A stretch of DNA of 64,000 nucleotides from Pseudaquabacterium inlustre (GCF_038066595.1 NZ_JBBUTH010000011.1:471691-535690), one strand, 5' to 3'. Counted from the first letter of the stretch, positions 25,770-35,003 are shown. Notes: generated from the sequence alone by a model not told the origin. Numbers and translations are program-made.

Positions 25770-26936
25770 ATGACGGCCCCGGCAACCCCGCCCGCCACCG
25801 CGTCCGGTGGTGCAGGCGAACCCGACAGTGTATCGACCCTGGTTTCCTTGCCGCTGAGCGAGGTGATCCGCCAGGCCATCGCCGAGGCGGGCGGCTGGCT
25901 GCCGTTCGACCGTTTCATGGCGCTGGCGCTGTATGCGCCGGGCCTGGGCTACTACGCCAACACCAGCGCCAAGTTCGGCGCCATGCCGGGCTCGGGCAGC
26001 GATTTCGTCACCGCGCCGGAACTGAGCCCCTTTTTCGGCCGCGCGCTGGCGGCCCAGGTGCGGCAGGGCCTGCAGGCCAGCGGCACGCACACGGTGGTGG
26101 AGTTCGGCGCCGGCTCGGGCGCGCTGGCCGAGCAGCTGCTGGAGGCGCTGGGCGATGCGGTGCAGGCCTACCGCATCGTCGACCTGTCGGGCACGTTGCG
26201 CGCGCGCCAGGCCGAGCGGCTGGCGCGCTTTGCGCCCAAGGTGCAGTGGCTGGATGCGCTGCCCGAGGCCATCGAGGGCGTGGTGGTCGGCAACGAGGTG
26301 CTCGATGCCATGCCGGTGCAGTTGCTGCACTTCGACGGCAGCGACTGGTTCGAGCGCGGCGTGAGCGTCGATGTGGCCGACGGCGAGGCCTTCGCCTGGG
26401 CCGACCGCCCCACCGATCTGCGCCCGCCGGTGGCGGCCGCCTTCGTGCCCGGCACCGTCACCGAGATCCACCCGCAGGCGCGTGCCTTCATCACCACGCT
26501 GGCCGGCGTGTTGAAGCGCGGCCTGGCGATCTTTCTCGACTACGGCTTCCCCGAGGCCGAGTACTGGCTGCCGCAGCGCCACATGGGCACGCTGATCTGC
26601 CACCGCGCGCACCGCGCCGACCCCGACCCGCTGGTGGACGTGGGCCTGAAGGACATCACCGCGCATGTGGACTTCACCGGCATCGCGCTGGCCGGGCAGG
26701 ACGCCGGGCTGGAGGTGGCCGGCTACACCTCGCAGGGCCGCTTCCTGATCAACTGCGGCCTGATGCAGAGCCTGGCCACGGCCAGCGTGGCCGAGCGCGC
26801 GATGGCGCAGAAGCTGGTCACCGAGCACGAGATGGGCGAGCTGTTCAAGGTCATCGCCTTCGCCCGCGGGCTGGACCTGCCGCCGCAGCAGCCGCTGCTG
26901 GGCTTTGCGCAGGGCGACCGGACGCACCGGCTGTAG
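25770..26936 (+). CDS. SAM-dependent methyltransferase, MidA/NDUFAF7 family
   Basis: Class I methyltransferase of the family whose mitochondrial member methylates an arginine of complex I. The 388-residue product has WLPFDRFMALALYAPGLGYYA near the N-terminus, FVTAPELSPFFGRALA, the SAM-binding VVEFGAGSGALAEQLL, GNEVLDAMPVQL and IFLDYGFPEAEYW. These are hallmark MidA blocks. The bacterial substrate is not established. It is followed after 2 bases by the small DUF2905 gene. Confidence 0.92.
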   Translation: MTAPATPPATASGGAGEPDSVSTLVSLPLSEVIRQAIAEAGGWLPFDRFMALALYAPGLGYYANTSAKFGAMPGSGSDFVTAPELSPFFGRALAAQVRQGLQASGTHTVVEFGAGSGALAEQLLEALGDAVQAYRIVDLSGTLRARQAERLARFAPKVQWLDALPEAIEGVVVGNEVLDAMPVQLLHFDGSDWFERGVSVDVADGEAFAWADRPTDLRPPVAAAFVPGTVTEIHPQARAFITTLAGVLKRGLAIFLDYGFPEAEYWLPQRHMGTLICHRAHRADPDPLVDVGLKDITAHVDFTGIALAGQDAGLEVAGYTSQGRFLINCGLMQSLATASVAERAMAQKLVTEHEMGELFKVIAFARGLDLPPQQPLLGFAQGDRTHRL

Positions 26937-26938
26937 CC

Positions 26939-27130
26939 ATGCGCTGGCTGATCGTCTTCGTGCTGGCCTCGCTGGTGTTCAGCGGGCTGAAGGGCTGGTT
27001 GCAGAAGATCGGCCTGGGCCGCTTGCCGGGCGACGTGACGCTGCGCCTGTTCGGCCGCGAGCTCTACCTGCCCTTCGCCAGCAGCCTGGTGTTCAGCGTG
27101 CTGGCGATGCTGGTGGGTCTGCTGGTCTGA
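26939..27130 (+). CDS. DUF2905 small membrane protein
   Basis: 63-residue protein with two transmembrane helices (residues 2-18 and 47-62) joined by a short basic loop containing GRLPGDV. This LGRLPGD-type loop is characteristic of DUF2905. Function unknown. It starts immediately after the methyltransferase stop, so is probably co-transcribed, and its last 38 bases overlap the 3' end of the convergent cca gene. Confidence 0.88.
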   Translation: MRWLIVFVLASLVFSGLKGWLQKIGLGRLPGDVTLRLFGRELYLPFASSLVFSVLAMLVGLLV

Positions 27131-28358
27131 GCGCCTGCAAGGCCCCCTCGACCGCCGCCACACGCACCGCGCGCACCCGCTCGCCGATCTGCGGGCCCTT
27201 CAGCCCGGCGGCCACGGCGGCCGCACTGGCGCCCTGCGCATCGGCGGCCAGTGCGGCGTTCAGCGCCGCCTGCAGGCGCGGGCGCTGCGGGTAGGGCCGG
27301 TCCTCGAAGCCGGTGCGCCCACGGGCGTCGCATTCGCAGGCCAGCAGCGCCTCGGCAAAACGCTGTGGGCGGCGCAGGCCGTCGCAGCGGTCGATCAGGC
27401 GCATCACGGCCTCGGCGCCGAACTCGGCGCTGCGGTGGATGTTGCCGTGCTCGCGCGCCACCACCTCGGCCAGCTCACGGCAGTCGGTGGGCAGCTTCCA
27501 GCGCTCGGCCACGCGGCGCGCCAGGCCCACGCTGCGCTGCTCGTGGCCGATGTGGCGCGGCCACTCGTCGCGCGGCGTCGTGGCCTTGCCCAGGTCATGC
27601 ATCAGGCAGGCCCAGCGCACGGTGAGCGGGGCGTCCAGCGCCGCGGCGGCGCGCAGCACCAGCAGCTGGTGCTCGCCGGTGTCGATCTCGGGGTGGTGCT
27701 GCGGCGGCTGCGGCACGCCCCACAGCGCATCCAGCTCGGGCAGCAGCACGGCCAATGCACCGGTGTCGCGCAGCACCTGGATCATGCGGTCGGGCCGCGC
27801 CGCCGTCAGCCCGCGCGACAGCTCCTGCCACACGCGCTCGGGCACCAGGTGGTCGATCTCGCCATCGGCCACCATCTGCTGCAGCAGCGCCAGCGTCTCG
27901 GGCGCCAGCGAGAAGTCGGCAAAGCGTGCGGCAAAGCGCGCCACGCGCAGCAGGCGCACCGGGTCTTCGACGAATGCGGGCGACACATGGCGCAGCACCC
28001 GGGCCGCCAGGTCGGCCTGGCCGCCATGCGGGTCGGTCAGCGCGCCGGTGTCTGGGTCTTGCGCGATGGCGTTGATGGTCAGGTCGCGGCGCGCCAGGTC
28101 GTCTTCCAGCGTCACGTTGGGCGCGGCGTGGAAGGTGAAGCCGTGGTAGCCGCGGCCGGCCTTGCGCTCGGTGCGCGCCAGCGCGTATTCCTCGCCGGTC
28201 TCGGGATGCAGGAAGACCGGGAAGTCGGCGCCCACCGGCCGGTAGCCGGCGCGCAGCATGGCCTCGGGCGTGCTGCCTACCACCACCCAGTCGCGGTCCT
28301 GCACCGGCAGGCCCAGCAGCCGGTCGCGCACGGCGCCGCCGACGATATAGACCTTCAT
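27093..28358 (-). CDS. cca: Multifunctional CCA tRNA nucleotidyltransferase
   Basis: Adds or repairs the 3' CCA end of tRNAs. The 421-residue product starts MKVYIVGGAVRDRLLG, the nucleotidyltransferase signature, continues with DRDWVVVGSTPEAM, the RRDLTINAIA block and the RLLRVARFAARF segment, and has an HD phosphohydrolase domain with CLMHDLGKATTP near residue 255. The HD domain marks the multifunctional class with 2',3'-cyclic phosphodiesterase and phosphatase activities. Convergent overlap of 38 bases with the DUF2905 gene. Confidence 0.96.
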   Translation of the reverse strand: MKVYIVGGAVRDRLLGLPVQDRDWVVVGSTPEAMLRAGYRPVGADFPVFLHPETGEEYALARTERKAGRGYHGFTFHAAPNVTLEDDLARRDLTINAIAQDPDTGALTDPHGGQADLAARVLRHVSPAFVEDPVRLLRVARFAARFADFSLAPETLALLQQMVADGEIDHLVPERVWQELSRGLTAARPDRMIQVLRDTGALAVLLPELDALWGVPQPPQHHPEIDTGEHQLLVLRAAAALDAPLTVRWACLMHDLGKATTPRDEWPRHIGHEQRSVGLARRVAERWKLPTDCRELAEVVAREHGNIHRSAEFGAEAVMRLIDRCDGLRRPQRFAEALLACECDARGRTGFEDRPYPQRPRLQAALNAALAADAQGASAAAVAAGLKGPQIGERVRAVRVAAVEGALQALRPADPPASPAR

Positions 28359-28377
28359 GCGATCGGAGGCCGGGCGC

Positions 28378-29325
28378 TCAGCGCCACTGATAGGCCGGCC
28401 GTGCCGGCGCGAAGTGCGCGGCCAGGCGCGCCAGCGGCTGTGGCGTGATGCCCAGCGCGGACAGACCCGGCAGCGTGCCGCCGGCCACGTTGGGCACCCG
28501 CATGCTCAGCACGTTGTCGCGGCTCATCGGTGGCTCGCCGGGCAGCAGAGCCATGCCGGCGGCCTGCAGCATGCCGGCCCACTCGGGCAGCGGCAGCACC
28601 GGGCGCGGGCGGCCGCTCATCGCGCCCACGCGCTGCACGATCTGGCCCAGCGTCAGCACCTCGGGGCCGGCGGCCTCCACCGTGGCGCTGGTCAGGTCGT
28701 CGCGGCGGGTCAGTTCGACGATGGCCTGCGCCACGTCGCCCACCCACACCGGCTGGAAGCGCGCGCCGGTGCCGGCCAGCGGCATCAGCGGAAACAGCTT
28801 CAGCAGGCCGGCGAACAGATTGGTGAAGCGGTCGTCCTCGCCGAAGATCACGCTGGGGCGCAGGATGCGCACGTCCAGACCGCCGGCGCCATCCACCTGC
28901 TCGGCCTGGCGCCACACCGCCTCGCCGGCGGCCTTGCTGCGCAGGTAGTTCGACGGCGCATCGGCCGCCACGCCCAGCGCGCTGACATGCACCACGCGGC
29001 GGATGCCGGCGGCGCGCGCCGCGGCGGCCAGCGTGCGCGGCAGCGCCACGTGCACACGGTCGAAGCGCGCCGCATCGCCGTGCAGCACGGCCACCAGGTG
29101 CACCAGCGCGTCGGCGCCCTGCAGCAAGGCGGCCAGCTGCGCGGGCTGGTGCACGTCGCAGGCCAGCACGTCCACCGTGGGCAGCGACTGCACGGCGCGG
29201 GCGTTGGGCAGGTGCCGCGTGGGCACCACCAGGCGGCAGCCCGGCCAGGTGCTGACCAGCCGCTCGCACAGTGCGCGGCCGACGAAGCCCGAGCCCCCGG
29301 TGATGACGATGCGCTGCGGTGTCAT
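28378..29325 (-). CDS. NAD(P)-binding protein of the complex I NDUFA9-like family
   Basis: Atypical short-chain dehydrogenase of 315 residues. The Rossmann motif is ITGGSGFVGRALCERL. VSALGVAADAPSNYLRSKAAGE carries a YxxxK-like position (Tyr-Leu-Arg-Ser-Lys), and RILRPSVIFGEDDRFTNLFA is the diagnostic block of NDUFA9-like bacterial proteins. The last third may bind a lipid or quinone; the substrate is unknown. It lies 19 bases upstream of cca and 13 downstream of the transglycosylase gene on the same strand. Confidence 0.88.
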   Translation of the reverse strand: MTPQRIVITGGSGFVGRALCERLVSTWPGCRLVVPTRHLPNARAVQSLPTVDVLACDVHQPAQLAALLQGADALVHLVAVLHGDAARFDRVHVALPRTLAAAARAAGIRRVVHVSALGVAADAPSNYLRSKAAGEAVWRQAEQVDGAGGLDVRILRPSVIFGEDDRFTNLFAGLLKLFPLMPLAGTGARFQPVWVGDVAQAIVELTRRDDLTSATVEAAGPEVLTLGQIVQRVGAMSGRPRPVLPLPEWAGMLQAAGMALLPGEPPMSRDNVLSMRVPNVAGGTLPGLSALGITPQPLARLAAHFAPARPAYQWR

Positions 29326-29338
29326 GGCTGGCGTGCGT

Positions 29339-31396
29339 TCAGGGCAGGTCGTTGTTGGTGGCCGGCGCGCTGGTCTCGCGCGGGCCGATGGTCTGGCCCA
29401 GGCGCGATCGCAGCGCCAGCGGCTTGCCGTTGAGCAGGCTGTCGTACACCGCGGCGGCCGAGGTCACGCGTTTCACATAGTCGCGCGTCTCGTTGAACGG
29501 GATGCTCTCGGTCCAGGCGGCGGCGTCCAGCGTGCCGCCTTCGCGCCACTTGCGCGGCCGGCCGGGGCCGGCGTTGTAGGCCGCGGCGGCCATCGATTGC
29601 GAGCCGCCCAGGTCGTCGAGCACCAGCTTCAGGTAGCTGGTGCCCAGCTTCAGGTTGGTCACCGGGTCGGTGATCAGCTCGGGCCGGCTCCAGTCCATGC
29701 CGATCTTCTTGGCCGTCCAGCGCGCGGTGGCGGGCATCACCTGCATCAGGCCGCTGGCGCCCACGTGCGACTTCAGCTGCGGCATGAAGCGCGTTTCCTG
29801 TCGGATCAGGCCGAAGACATAGGGTGCGTCCAGCCCGGCGGCGCTGGCGGCGGCGCGGATCTGCTCGGCCCAGGGCGTGGGGTAGCGCAGCGCCACGTCC
29901 ACCTCGCTGCGGGTGCGCTCGGCGGTGTTGATGCACAGCTGCCAGTCGCTCACATCGCAGGCCAGGCGGGCGGCGGCGTTCAGCGCGCGGTCGTCCATAC
30001 CGCGCAGCGTGAAGTTCCACTCGCGCCGCGCCTCGTCGCGCAGGCCCAGGTTCACCAGCATCAGCGCGCGCTGCAGGCCCGGGTGGTTGCGCGCGGCCTC
30101 GCGCTCGGCCGGGGTGATGGGCGCCGGGCGCGGCGGCAGCGTGGCCGGGCGCCCCAGGGCGTCGGCGGCCAGCTGGCCGTAGAAGTGCGGGTCGTTGCCC
30201 AGGCTGTCGAGCAGGCGCTGGCTCTCGGCGCGCTGCGCGTCGCCCTCGGCGCCGGCCCGGGCGGTGGCGGCCAGGGCCTGGGCGCGCCAGTAGACCCAGG
30301 CGGGGTCTTTCTGGGCGGCCGGGCTCATCAGCTCGATCAGGCGCAGCATCAGCGGCCAGCGGCCGTCCTGGCGGCTGCGCAGCGTGGCGCGCACGCCCCA
30401 GCCCAGGGTCTCGTCGCTCCAGCCGGGGTGGTGCCGGGCCTCGCCGCGCACCTGGCGGTCGAGCAGGTTCACCGCGCGCTGGGCATGGTCGGCCGCCTCG
30501 GGCAGCAGCTTGAACGCGGCCTGGCGCGCGGTGTAGAGCCAGCCCCAGGCGGCCTGGCTGGCGCTGAGGCCCTCGTCACCCAGCGATTGCGCGGCGGCCT
30601 CGGGGTCGTTGGCGGCCACGCGCATCAGGGCCAGCAGGCGCAGCTCCTGCTGGCCGCGGCGCGGGCTGGCGCTGCGCTTGAGGAAGCGCGCAGGGTTGTC
30701 CAGCGCCTCCACCGCTTCCTTGGCCATCACGTTGCCCATCAGGCCGATGGCCTGCTTGGCCGCGCCGGGGCGCTGCAGCTCGACCGACAGCCGGGCCTTG
30801 AGCCAGATGTCGTCGTCGCTGAACTTCTTGCCGTCGACCATCGCGGTGGCCAGCATGTTGCAGCCGTCGTCGGCCTCGCGCTGGGCCAGCCAGGCGGCGC
30901 GCGCGGCCTCGCGCACGTCGCGGCCGGCCAAGTGCTCGGACAGCAGCCACCAGCACGTGACCTCGCGGTCGTCGTTCATGCGAAAGCGCGGGTAGTCGCG
31001 CGCCAGGTTGCCGAAGTCGCGGCGGCGGCCCAGCTCCAGCAGCCAGTCGTTGCGCAGCCGGTCTTCCACATAGCTGCCGGGCCAGCGGGCGTAAAAGCCT
31101 TCCACCTCGTCGACCGAGGCCTCGACCAGGCGGCTGGACAGGTCCCAGTACTCCACCCAGGGCAGCAGCGGGTGGCGGGCCGCCGCCATGGCGGCTCGGG
31201 CGGCGGCCAGCTTGCTGCGGTCGGCCTTGCCGGCCTTGCGCACGGCGTCGCGGGCCTCGACCACGGTGGTGTCCAGCGCATCGGTGCCGGCGGCCGTGCC
31301 GGTGTTGGCGCGGGCCATGCCGGCGGGCAGGGCCGCCAGGGCCAGCAGCGTGAGCGGGATCAGCGCGGCGCGGCGCAGGGGGGGCAGGCAGGTCAT
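29339..31396 (-). CDS. Soluble lytic murein transglycosylase (Slt type)
   Basis: Periplasmic enzyme that cleaves peptidoglycan glycan strands. The start at 31396 (MTCLPPLRRAALIPL) yields a signal peptide ending near AGMARA; the frame is open upstream but not protein-like. The 685-residue product has a long superhelical U-type domain (to about residue 500) and a C-terminal catalytic domain with FGLIRQETRFMPQ (catalytic Glu), VGASGLMQVMPATA, LKLGTSYL and AAAAYNAGPGRPRKW. This layout matches E. coli Slt70. Confidence 0.95.
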   Translation of the reverse strand: MTCLPPLRRAALIPLTLLALAALPAGMARANTGTAAGTDALDTTVVEARDAVRKAGKADRSKLAAARAAMAAARHPLLPWVEYWDLSSRLVEASVDEVEGFYARWPGSYVEDRLRNDWLLELGRRRDFGNLARDYPRFRMNDDREVTCWWLLSEHLAGRDVREAARAAWLAQREADDGCNMLATAMVDGKKFSDDDIWLKARLSVELQRPGAAKQAIGLMGNVMAKEAVEALDNPARFLKRSASPRRGQQELRLLALMRVAANDPEAAAQSLGDEGLSASQAAWGWLYTARQAAFKLLPEAADHAQRAVNLLDRQVRGEARHHPGWSDETLGWGVRATLRSRQDGRWPLMLRLIELMSPAAQKDPAWVYWRAQALAATARAGAEGDAQRAESQRLLDSLGNDPHFYGQLAADALGRPATLPPRPAPITPAEREAARNHPGLQRALMLVNLGLRDEARREWNFTLRGMDDRALNAAARLACDVSDWQLCINTAERTRSEVDVALRYPTPWAEQIRAAASAAGLDAPYVFGLIRQETRFMPQLKSHVGASGLMQVMPATARWTAKKIGMDWSRPELITDPVTNLKLGTSYLKLVLDDLGGSQSMAAAAYNAGPGRPRKWREGGTLDAAAWTESIPFNETRDYVKRVTSAAAVYDSLLNGKPLALRSRLGQTIGPRETSAPATNNDLP

Positions 31397-31512
31397 CGCG
31401 GCAGGTGGCAGGTGCCGGCCCCACGCACAGGCGGGCCGGGTGTCTGCCCAGGGAGAAGGTCGCAGCGAATCACTGTACCCCAGGCCCCGCGCGGCCGTGG
31501 GATGTGCGCCGA

Positions 31513-32196
31513 TCAGCGCTGTGTGCGGTAGGGTTCGTCTTCGGGCACGAAGTCGGCCTCGGTCAGGGCCTCGGCCTCCCAGGCCTGCACGCCGGCGGTG
31601 GCCCACAGGCGCTGCACATAGGCGGCGGCCTCGGCCGGCAGCGGCAGCGCATAGGTGCGGATGCGCGAGGCCACCGGCGCGAAGTAGGCGTCGGCGATCG
31701 AGTAGTCGCCGAACAGGAAGGGCCCGCCGCTGGCGGCCAGGGCCTCGGTCCACAGCGCGGTGATGCGCGCCAGGTCGGCCGCCACCGCCGGCTTCTCGGC
31801 CAGCAGGCGCGCCCCCACCTCGGGCAGCCGGGCCTCGATGTTCATCGGGAACGCGCCGCGCAGCGCGCCGAAGCCGCTGTGCATCTCGGCGCACACGCTG
31901 CGCGCGCGGGCCCGCGCGGCGCGGCCGGTGGGCCACAGCGCCTTCTCGGGGAAGCGCTCGGCCAGGTACTCGGCGATCGCCAGCGTGTCCCAGACCAGCA
32001 GGCCGTCGTCGTCCACCAGGGCCGGCACGCGGCCGGCCGGCGACACGGCGGCGATGGCCTGCTTGAACTGCGAATCGGCGCTGAAGCTGTCGAAGCGCAG
32101 CATCACCTCGTCGAAGGCGATGCCCTTCTCGCGCATCAGCACCCAGGGGCGCATGGACCAGGACGAGTAGTTCTTGTTGCCGATGTACAGCTTCAT
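31513..32196 (-). CDS. Glutathione S-transferase family protein
   Basis: 227-residue protein with an N-terminal thioredoxin-like GST domain (MKLYIGNKNYSSWSMRPWV; SPAGRVPALVDDDGLLVWDT) and an all-helical C-terminal domain with PFLFGDYSIADAYFAPVA. The NKNYSSWSMRPW start is typical of a GST subgroup common in Burkholderiales. The conjugated substrate is unknown. Confidence 0.92.
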   Translation of the reverse strand: MKLYIGNKNYSSWSMRPWVLMREKGIAFDEVMLRFDSFSADSQFKQAIAAVSPAGRVPALVDDDGLLVWDTLAIAEYLAERFPEKALWPTGRAARARARSVCAEMHSGFGALRGAFPMNIEARLPEVGARLLAEKPAVAADLARITALWTEALAASGGPFLFGDYSIADAYFAPVASRIRTYALPLPAEAAAYVQRLWATAGVQAWEAEALTEADFVPEDEPYRTQR

Positions 32197-32277
32197 CGCG
32201 GGGCTCCGGGGCGTGAGGGGCAGTGGGTTGGGCGATGCATGCTAGGCGGCGCCGGCCGCGTCAGGGGTGAGTTTTCG

Positions 32278-33342
32278 TCATGGCTTCGATGCGCGCCGCG
32301 CATCGGCCGGCAGCGCGCGGGCGCCGGCCGTGCCGTAGGGGTCGGACGAGGCGGCCGGGTCGGCCAGCGCGGCGCGGGTCAGCGCGGCCTCGTCGCGGAT
32401 CCAGCCGATGAAGGCCTGCAGCTCGGGCCGCAGCCGCGCGCCGGGCAGCGGCAGCAGCCAGTAGGCGGCGGGGCTGTCGATGCGGCCGGCCGGGCCGAAG
32501 GGCTCGACCAGCTCGCCACGGGCCAGCGCGTCGTGCACCAGGGCCATGCGCGCCAGCGCCACGCCCTGGCCGGCCAGCGCGCCCTGCACCTGCTGGTGGG
32601 TGTAGTTCAGGTAGATCCAGCGGCGCGGCTCCAGCAGCGGCTGGCCGGCCTCGCGCAGCCAGCGCCGCCAGCTCAGGTAGACGGCGCTGGGGCGGTGGTC
32701 GTCCTCCTCCAGCAGCGCATGGCCGGCCAGGTCGGCGGCGCGCGCCAGCGGCGGCACCTGGCCGCTGCGCGACTGCGCCATCAGCCACGGGCTGGCCACC
32801 GGCGTGAGCCGCTCGCCGAACAGGCGCTCGGCCTCGGGTGTGGTGGCCACGTCGTCGAAGCCGTAGCGCAGCACCAGGTCGACCTCGGGGTCGTCCAGTT
32901 CGGTCATCTTGTCGCTGGCGCTGATGCGGATGTCGATGTCCGGGTGGCGCTGCTGGAAGGTGGGCAGGCGCGGCAGCAGCCACAGCGTGGCGAACGAGGC
33001 AAAGGTGGACAGGTTCACATGCCGCCGTCCCTGGGCCACGCGGATCTGGCGCACCGTGCGGTCGATGCGCTCCAGCGCCGGCATCACCGCCTGGCGCAGC
33101 GCCTCGCCGGCGGCGGTGAGCTCCACGCGCCGCGTGCCGCGGTTGAACAGCGTGGCGCCCAGCTCCTGCTCCAGGCCCTTGATCTGCCGGCTGATGGCCG
33201 ACTGCGTGAGGAACAGCTCGTCGGCCGCGCCGCTGAAGGACAGGCGCCGCGCCACCGCCTCGAAGGCGCGCAGGCTGTCCAGCGCCAGCGGGCGTCGCGG
33301 TGTGTTGGGCAGGGCGGGGGGCGGGGGCGGGGATTGATTCAT
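32278..33342 (-). CDS. LysR-family transcriptional regulator (GcvA-like)
   Basis: DNA-binding regulator of 354 residues. The winged helix-turn-helix covers about residues 17-78 (LDSLRAFEAVARRLSFSGAA, LFLTQSAISRQIKGLE). The effector domain includes STFASFATLWLLPRLPTFQ and DVDLVLRYGFDD-like segments typical of the GcvA subgroup. It is divergent from the DUF2917 gene, an arrangement often seen in related genomes, so it may control that gene; no clear operator was identified in the 126-base gap. Confidence 0.93.
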   Translation of the reverse strand: MNQSPPPPPALPNTPRRPLALDSLRAFEAVARRLSFSGAADELFLTQSAISRQIKGLEQELGATLFNRGTRRVELTAAGEALRQAVMPALERIDRTVRQIRVAQGRRHVNLSTFASFATLWLLPRLPTFQQRHPDIDIRISASDKMTELDDPEVDLVLRYGFDDVATTPEAERLFGERLTPVASPWLMAQSRSGQVPPLARAADLAGHALLEEDDHRPSAVYLSWRRWLREAGQPLLEPRRWIYLNYTHQQVQGALAGQGVALARMALVHDALARGELVEPFGPAGRIDSPAAYWLLPLPGARLRPELQAFIGWIRDEAALTRAALADPAASSDPYGTAGARALPADARRASKP

Positions 33343-33468
33343 TCCATTGGCGCATCAAAGCGCGGCATCGATCGCATTGGACTGCGGGCCGTCGCGTGCC
33401 GATCATCTTGCCATCGCCGCAACGTTCGCGCAGGGTTTGCGCGGCGGCTGGCGGCAGCGGAGCCCATC

Positions 33469-33966
33469 ATGACCCACTCGCATCAATCCATCGCCCTCGA
33501 CCGCCGCCAGCCCGCGCTGGGTCGCCAGCAGCGAGCCTTGCAGCTGCAGGGGGCCTGGCGCCTGCAGGCCGCCCAGGCCGGCTGGCTGGCGGTGGACGAG
33601 GGCCGCGTGTGGCTCACCCGCGACGGCGGCGGCGACGATCTGGTGCTGTCGGCCGGCCAGCGGCTGTGGCTGGGCCGTGGCGCGCGGGTGGTGGTGGAGA
33701 GCTGGCAGCCGGCGGTGGCCGCCCGCCTGGGCTGGCAGGCCGATGTGGCGGCGATGGCGCCGGCTCAAGCCGGCCGCGCGCGCCGCCGCGTACCGGGGAC
33801 CGGCGCTGACCCGGTGGCGGCCGGCTGGGCTGCGCTGGCGCGTGCCCTGGGCTTGCTGGGGGCGGCCTTGCTGGCTGCCGCGCGCAGCGCCGAGGCCAGG
33901 GCCAGCCGCGCCCAGGGCTGCATGGCGGCGGGGGAATCCATGGCTTCGTCCGGCGCACTCCAGTAA
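33469..33966 (+). CDS. DUF2917 domain protein
   Basis: 165-residue protein of unknown function. Residues about 20-85 form a small beta-rich DUF2917 domain: LQLQGAWRLQAAQAGWLAV, GRVWLTRDGGGDDLVLSAGQ and LWLGRGARVVVES are characteristic. A basic linker and an Ala-rich helix follow, ending in SRAQGCMAAGESMASSGALQ. The final 202 bases overlap the TfoX-like gene on the other strand. It is divergent from the GcvA-like regulator. Confidence 0.8.
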   Translation: MTHSHQSIALDRRQPALGRQQRALQLQGAWRLQAAQAGWLAVDEGRVWLTRDGGGDDLVLSAGQRLWLGRGARVVVESWQPAVAARLGWQADVAAMAPAQAGRARRRVPGTGADPVAAGWAALARALGLLGAALLAAARSAEARASRAQGCMAAGESMASSGALQ

Positions 33967-34226
33967 CTGGTGAGCACGCGCCGGCCACCGCGGGTGTCGT
34001 AGCCGAAGGGCTCGGCGCCGGCGGCGGCAAATTCGGGCTGGGCCGCCGCGTCGGCCTTCAGGTACAGGCGCTCGCCGACGATCAGCCCGACCATCAGCGC
34101 CTCGACGAACAGGCCCTGGCCGCCGAACATGCGCCGCGCCTGCGGCCGGCCGAGTGCGGCCAGCAGTTCCAGGCAGTGGTGGGTGAACCCGGCGTCGGTG
34201 GCGTCGGGGCGGGCGTGGGCGGCCAT
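33765..34226 (-). CDS. TfoX N-terminal domain protein
   Basis: 153-residue protein with the TfoX/YccR-type N-terminal domain: HHCLELLAALGRPQARRMFG, GGQGLFVEALMVGLIVGERL, and FGYDTRGGRRVLTSYWSAPD. ATG at 34226 chosen because it precedes the conserved domain. The C-terminal 40 residues (SKAAPSKPRARASAAQPA onward) are low complexity. The small relatives of TfoX lack the C-terminal domain of the competence regulator, so a role in competence is not implied. Overlaps the DUF2917 gene by 202 bases. Confidence 0.85.
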   Translation of the reverse strand: MAAHARPDATDAGFTHHCLELLAALGRPQARRMFGGQGLFVEALMVGLIVGERLYLKADAAAQPEFAAAGAEPFGYDTRGGRRVLTSYWSAPDEAMDSPAAMQPWARLALASALRAAASKAAPSKPRARASAAQPAATGSAPVPGTRRRARPA

Positions 34227-34341
34227 GGTGGCGCGCAGTGTAGGGGGGGCGGCCGGCCGGCGTGGACGATGTCGCAGCACCGCACCTGCGCATGGCGCCG
34301 CCGGGTGGGCGCGCGGGCCGGCGCGGGCCACAATCCCGCGC

Positions 34342-34935
34342 ATGAGTTCCGAACGCCGCTTCCGATTCGACGAGCCCGCGCGTGACAAACCCACGCTGCG
34401 CAAGCAGCTGCAGGCCGAGCGCCAGGCCATGGTCGACCGCCACCAGCGTGCCGTGCACCTGCAGCAGGTGATGCAGGTGTGGCTGCTCGACCGGCCCGAG
34501 GTGGCCATCGGCGCCTACTGGCCGATCAAGGGTGAGTTCGACGCGCTGCCGGCGCTGTACCGCTGGAGCGAGGTCAGCGGCGACCGCATGCTGGGCCTGC
34601 CAGTGATCGACCGCGAGACCAAGCAGCTGCGCTTCCATGCCTGGTTTCCCGGCTGCCCGATGGAGGAGGACGCCTACGGCATCCCCAAGCCCAAGGACAC
34701 GGTGCAGTTCCAGCCGCAGCTGCTGTTCGTGCCGCTGGTGGGCTTCGGTCCTGGCGGCAACCGCCTGGGCTACGGCGGCGGCTTCTACGACCGCACGCTG
34801 GCCGCGCTGACGCCGCGGCCGGTGACGGTGGGCCTGGGCTTCGCGCACGGCTACATCCCGTGGCTGGAGCCCGAGCCGCACGACGTGCCGCTGGATGCCA
34901 TCCTCACCGAGGACGGCGTGGCCTGGGAGGCGTAG
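34342..34935 (+). CDS. 5-formyltetrahydrofolate cyclo-ligase
   Basis: Converts 5-formyl-THF to 5,10-methenyl-THF with ATP. The 197-residue product has the start KPTLRKQLQAERQAM, IGAYWPIKGEFDALP and the signature FGPGGNRLGYGGGFYDRTL. A CACAAT hexamer ends 7 bases before the ATG with no ribosome site between, similar to the smg and MidA-type starts. In many proteobacteria the 6S RNA gene is next to this gene; the 115-base upstream gap is too short to hold a normal 6S RNA. Confidence 0.94.
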   Translation: MSSERRFRFDEPARDKPTLRKQLQAERQAMVDRHQRAVHLQQVMQVWLLDRPEVAIGAYWPIKGEFDALPALYRWSEVSGDRMLGLPVIDRETKQLRFHAWFPGCPMEEDAYGIPKPKDTVQFQPQLLFVPLVGFGPGGNRLGYGGGFYDRTLAALTPRPVTVGLGFAHGYIPWLEPEPHDVPLDAILTEDGVAWEA

Positions 34936-34959
34936 CCCACCCCCTACGGGCTGACGCCC

Positions 34960-35003
34960 GCCCCCTCAAGGGGGCACCACCCTGGGCCCGGCAGAGCCGG
35001 GCC
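34960..35003. repeat. Paired GC hairpins, intergenic repeat type
   Basis: Two stem-loops follow the cyclo-ligase gene: GCCCCCTCAAGGGGGC (34960-34975) and GGCCCGGC-AGA-GCCGGGCC (34985-35003). Neither has a U-tract. Such C/G-run hairpins recur between genes in Burkholderiales; an RNA stability or termination role is inferred only. Confidence 0.5.

Noticed and set aside
34227..34341. 6S RNA gene next to the 5-formyl-THF cyclo-ligase
   Set aside because: The gap is only about 115 bases and lacks the long 6S-type hairpin.
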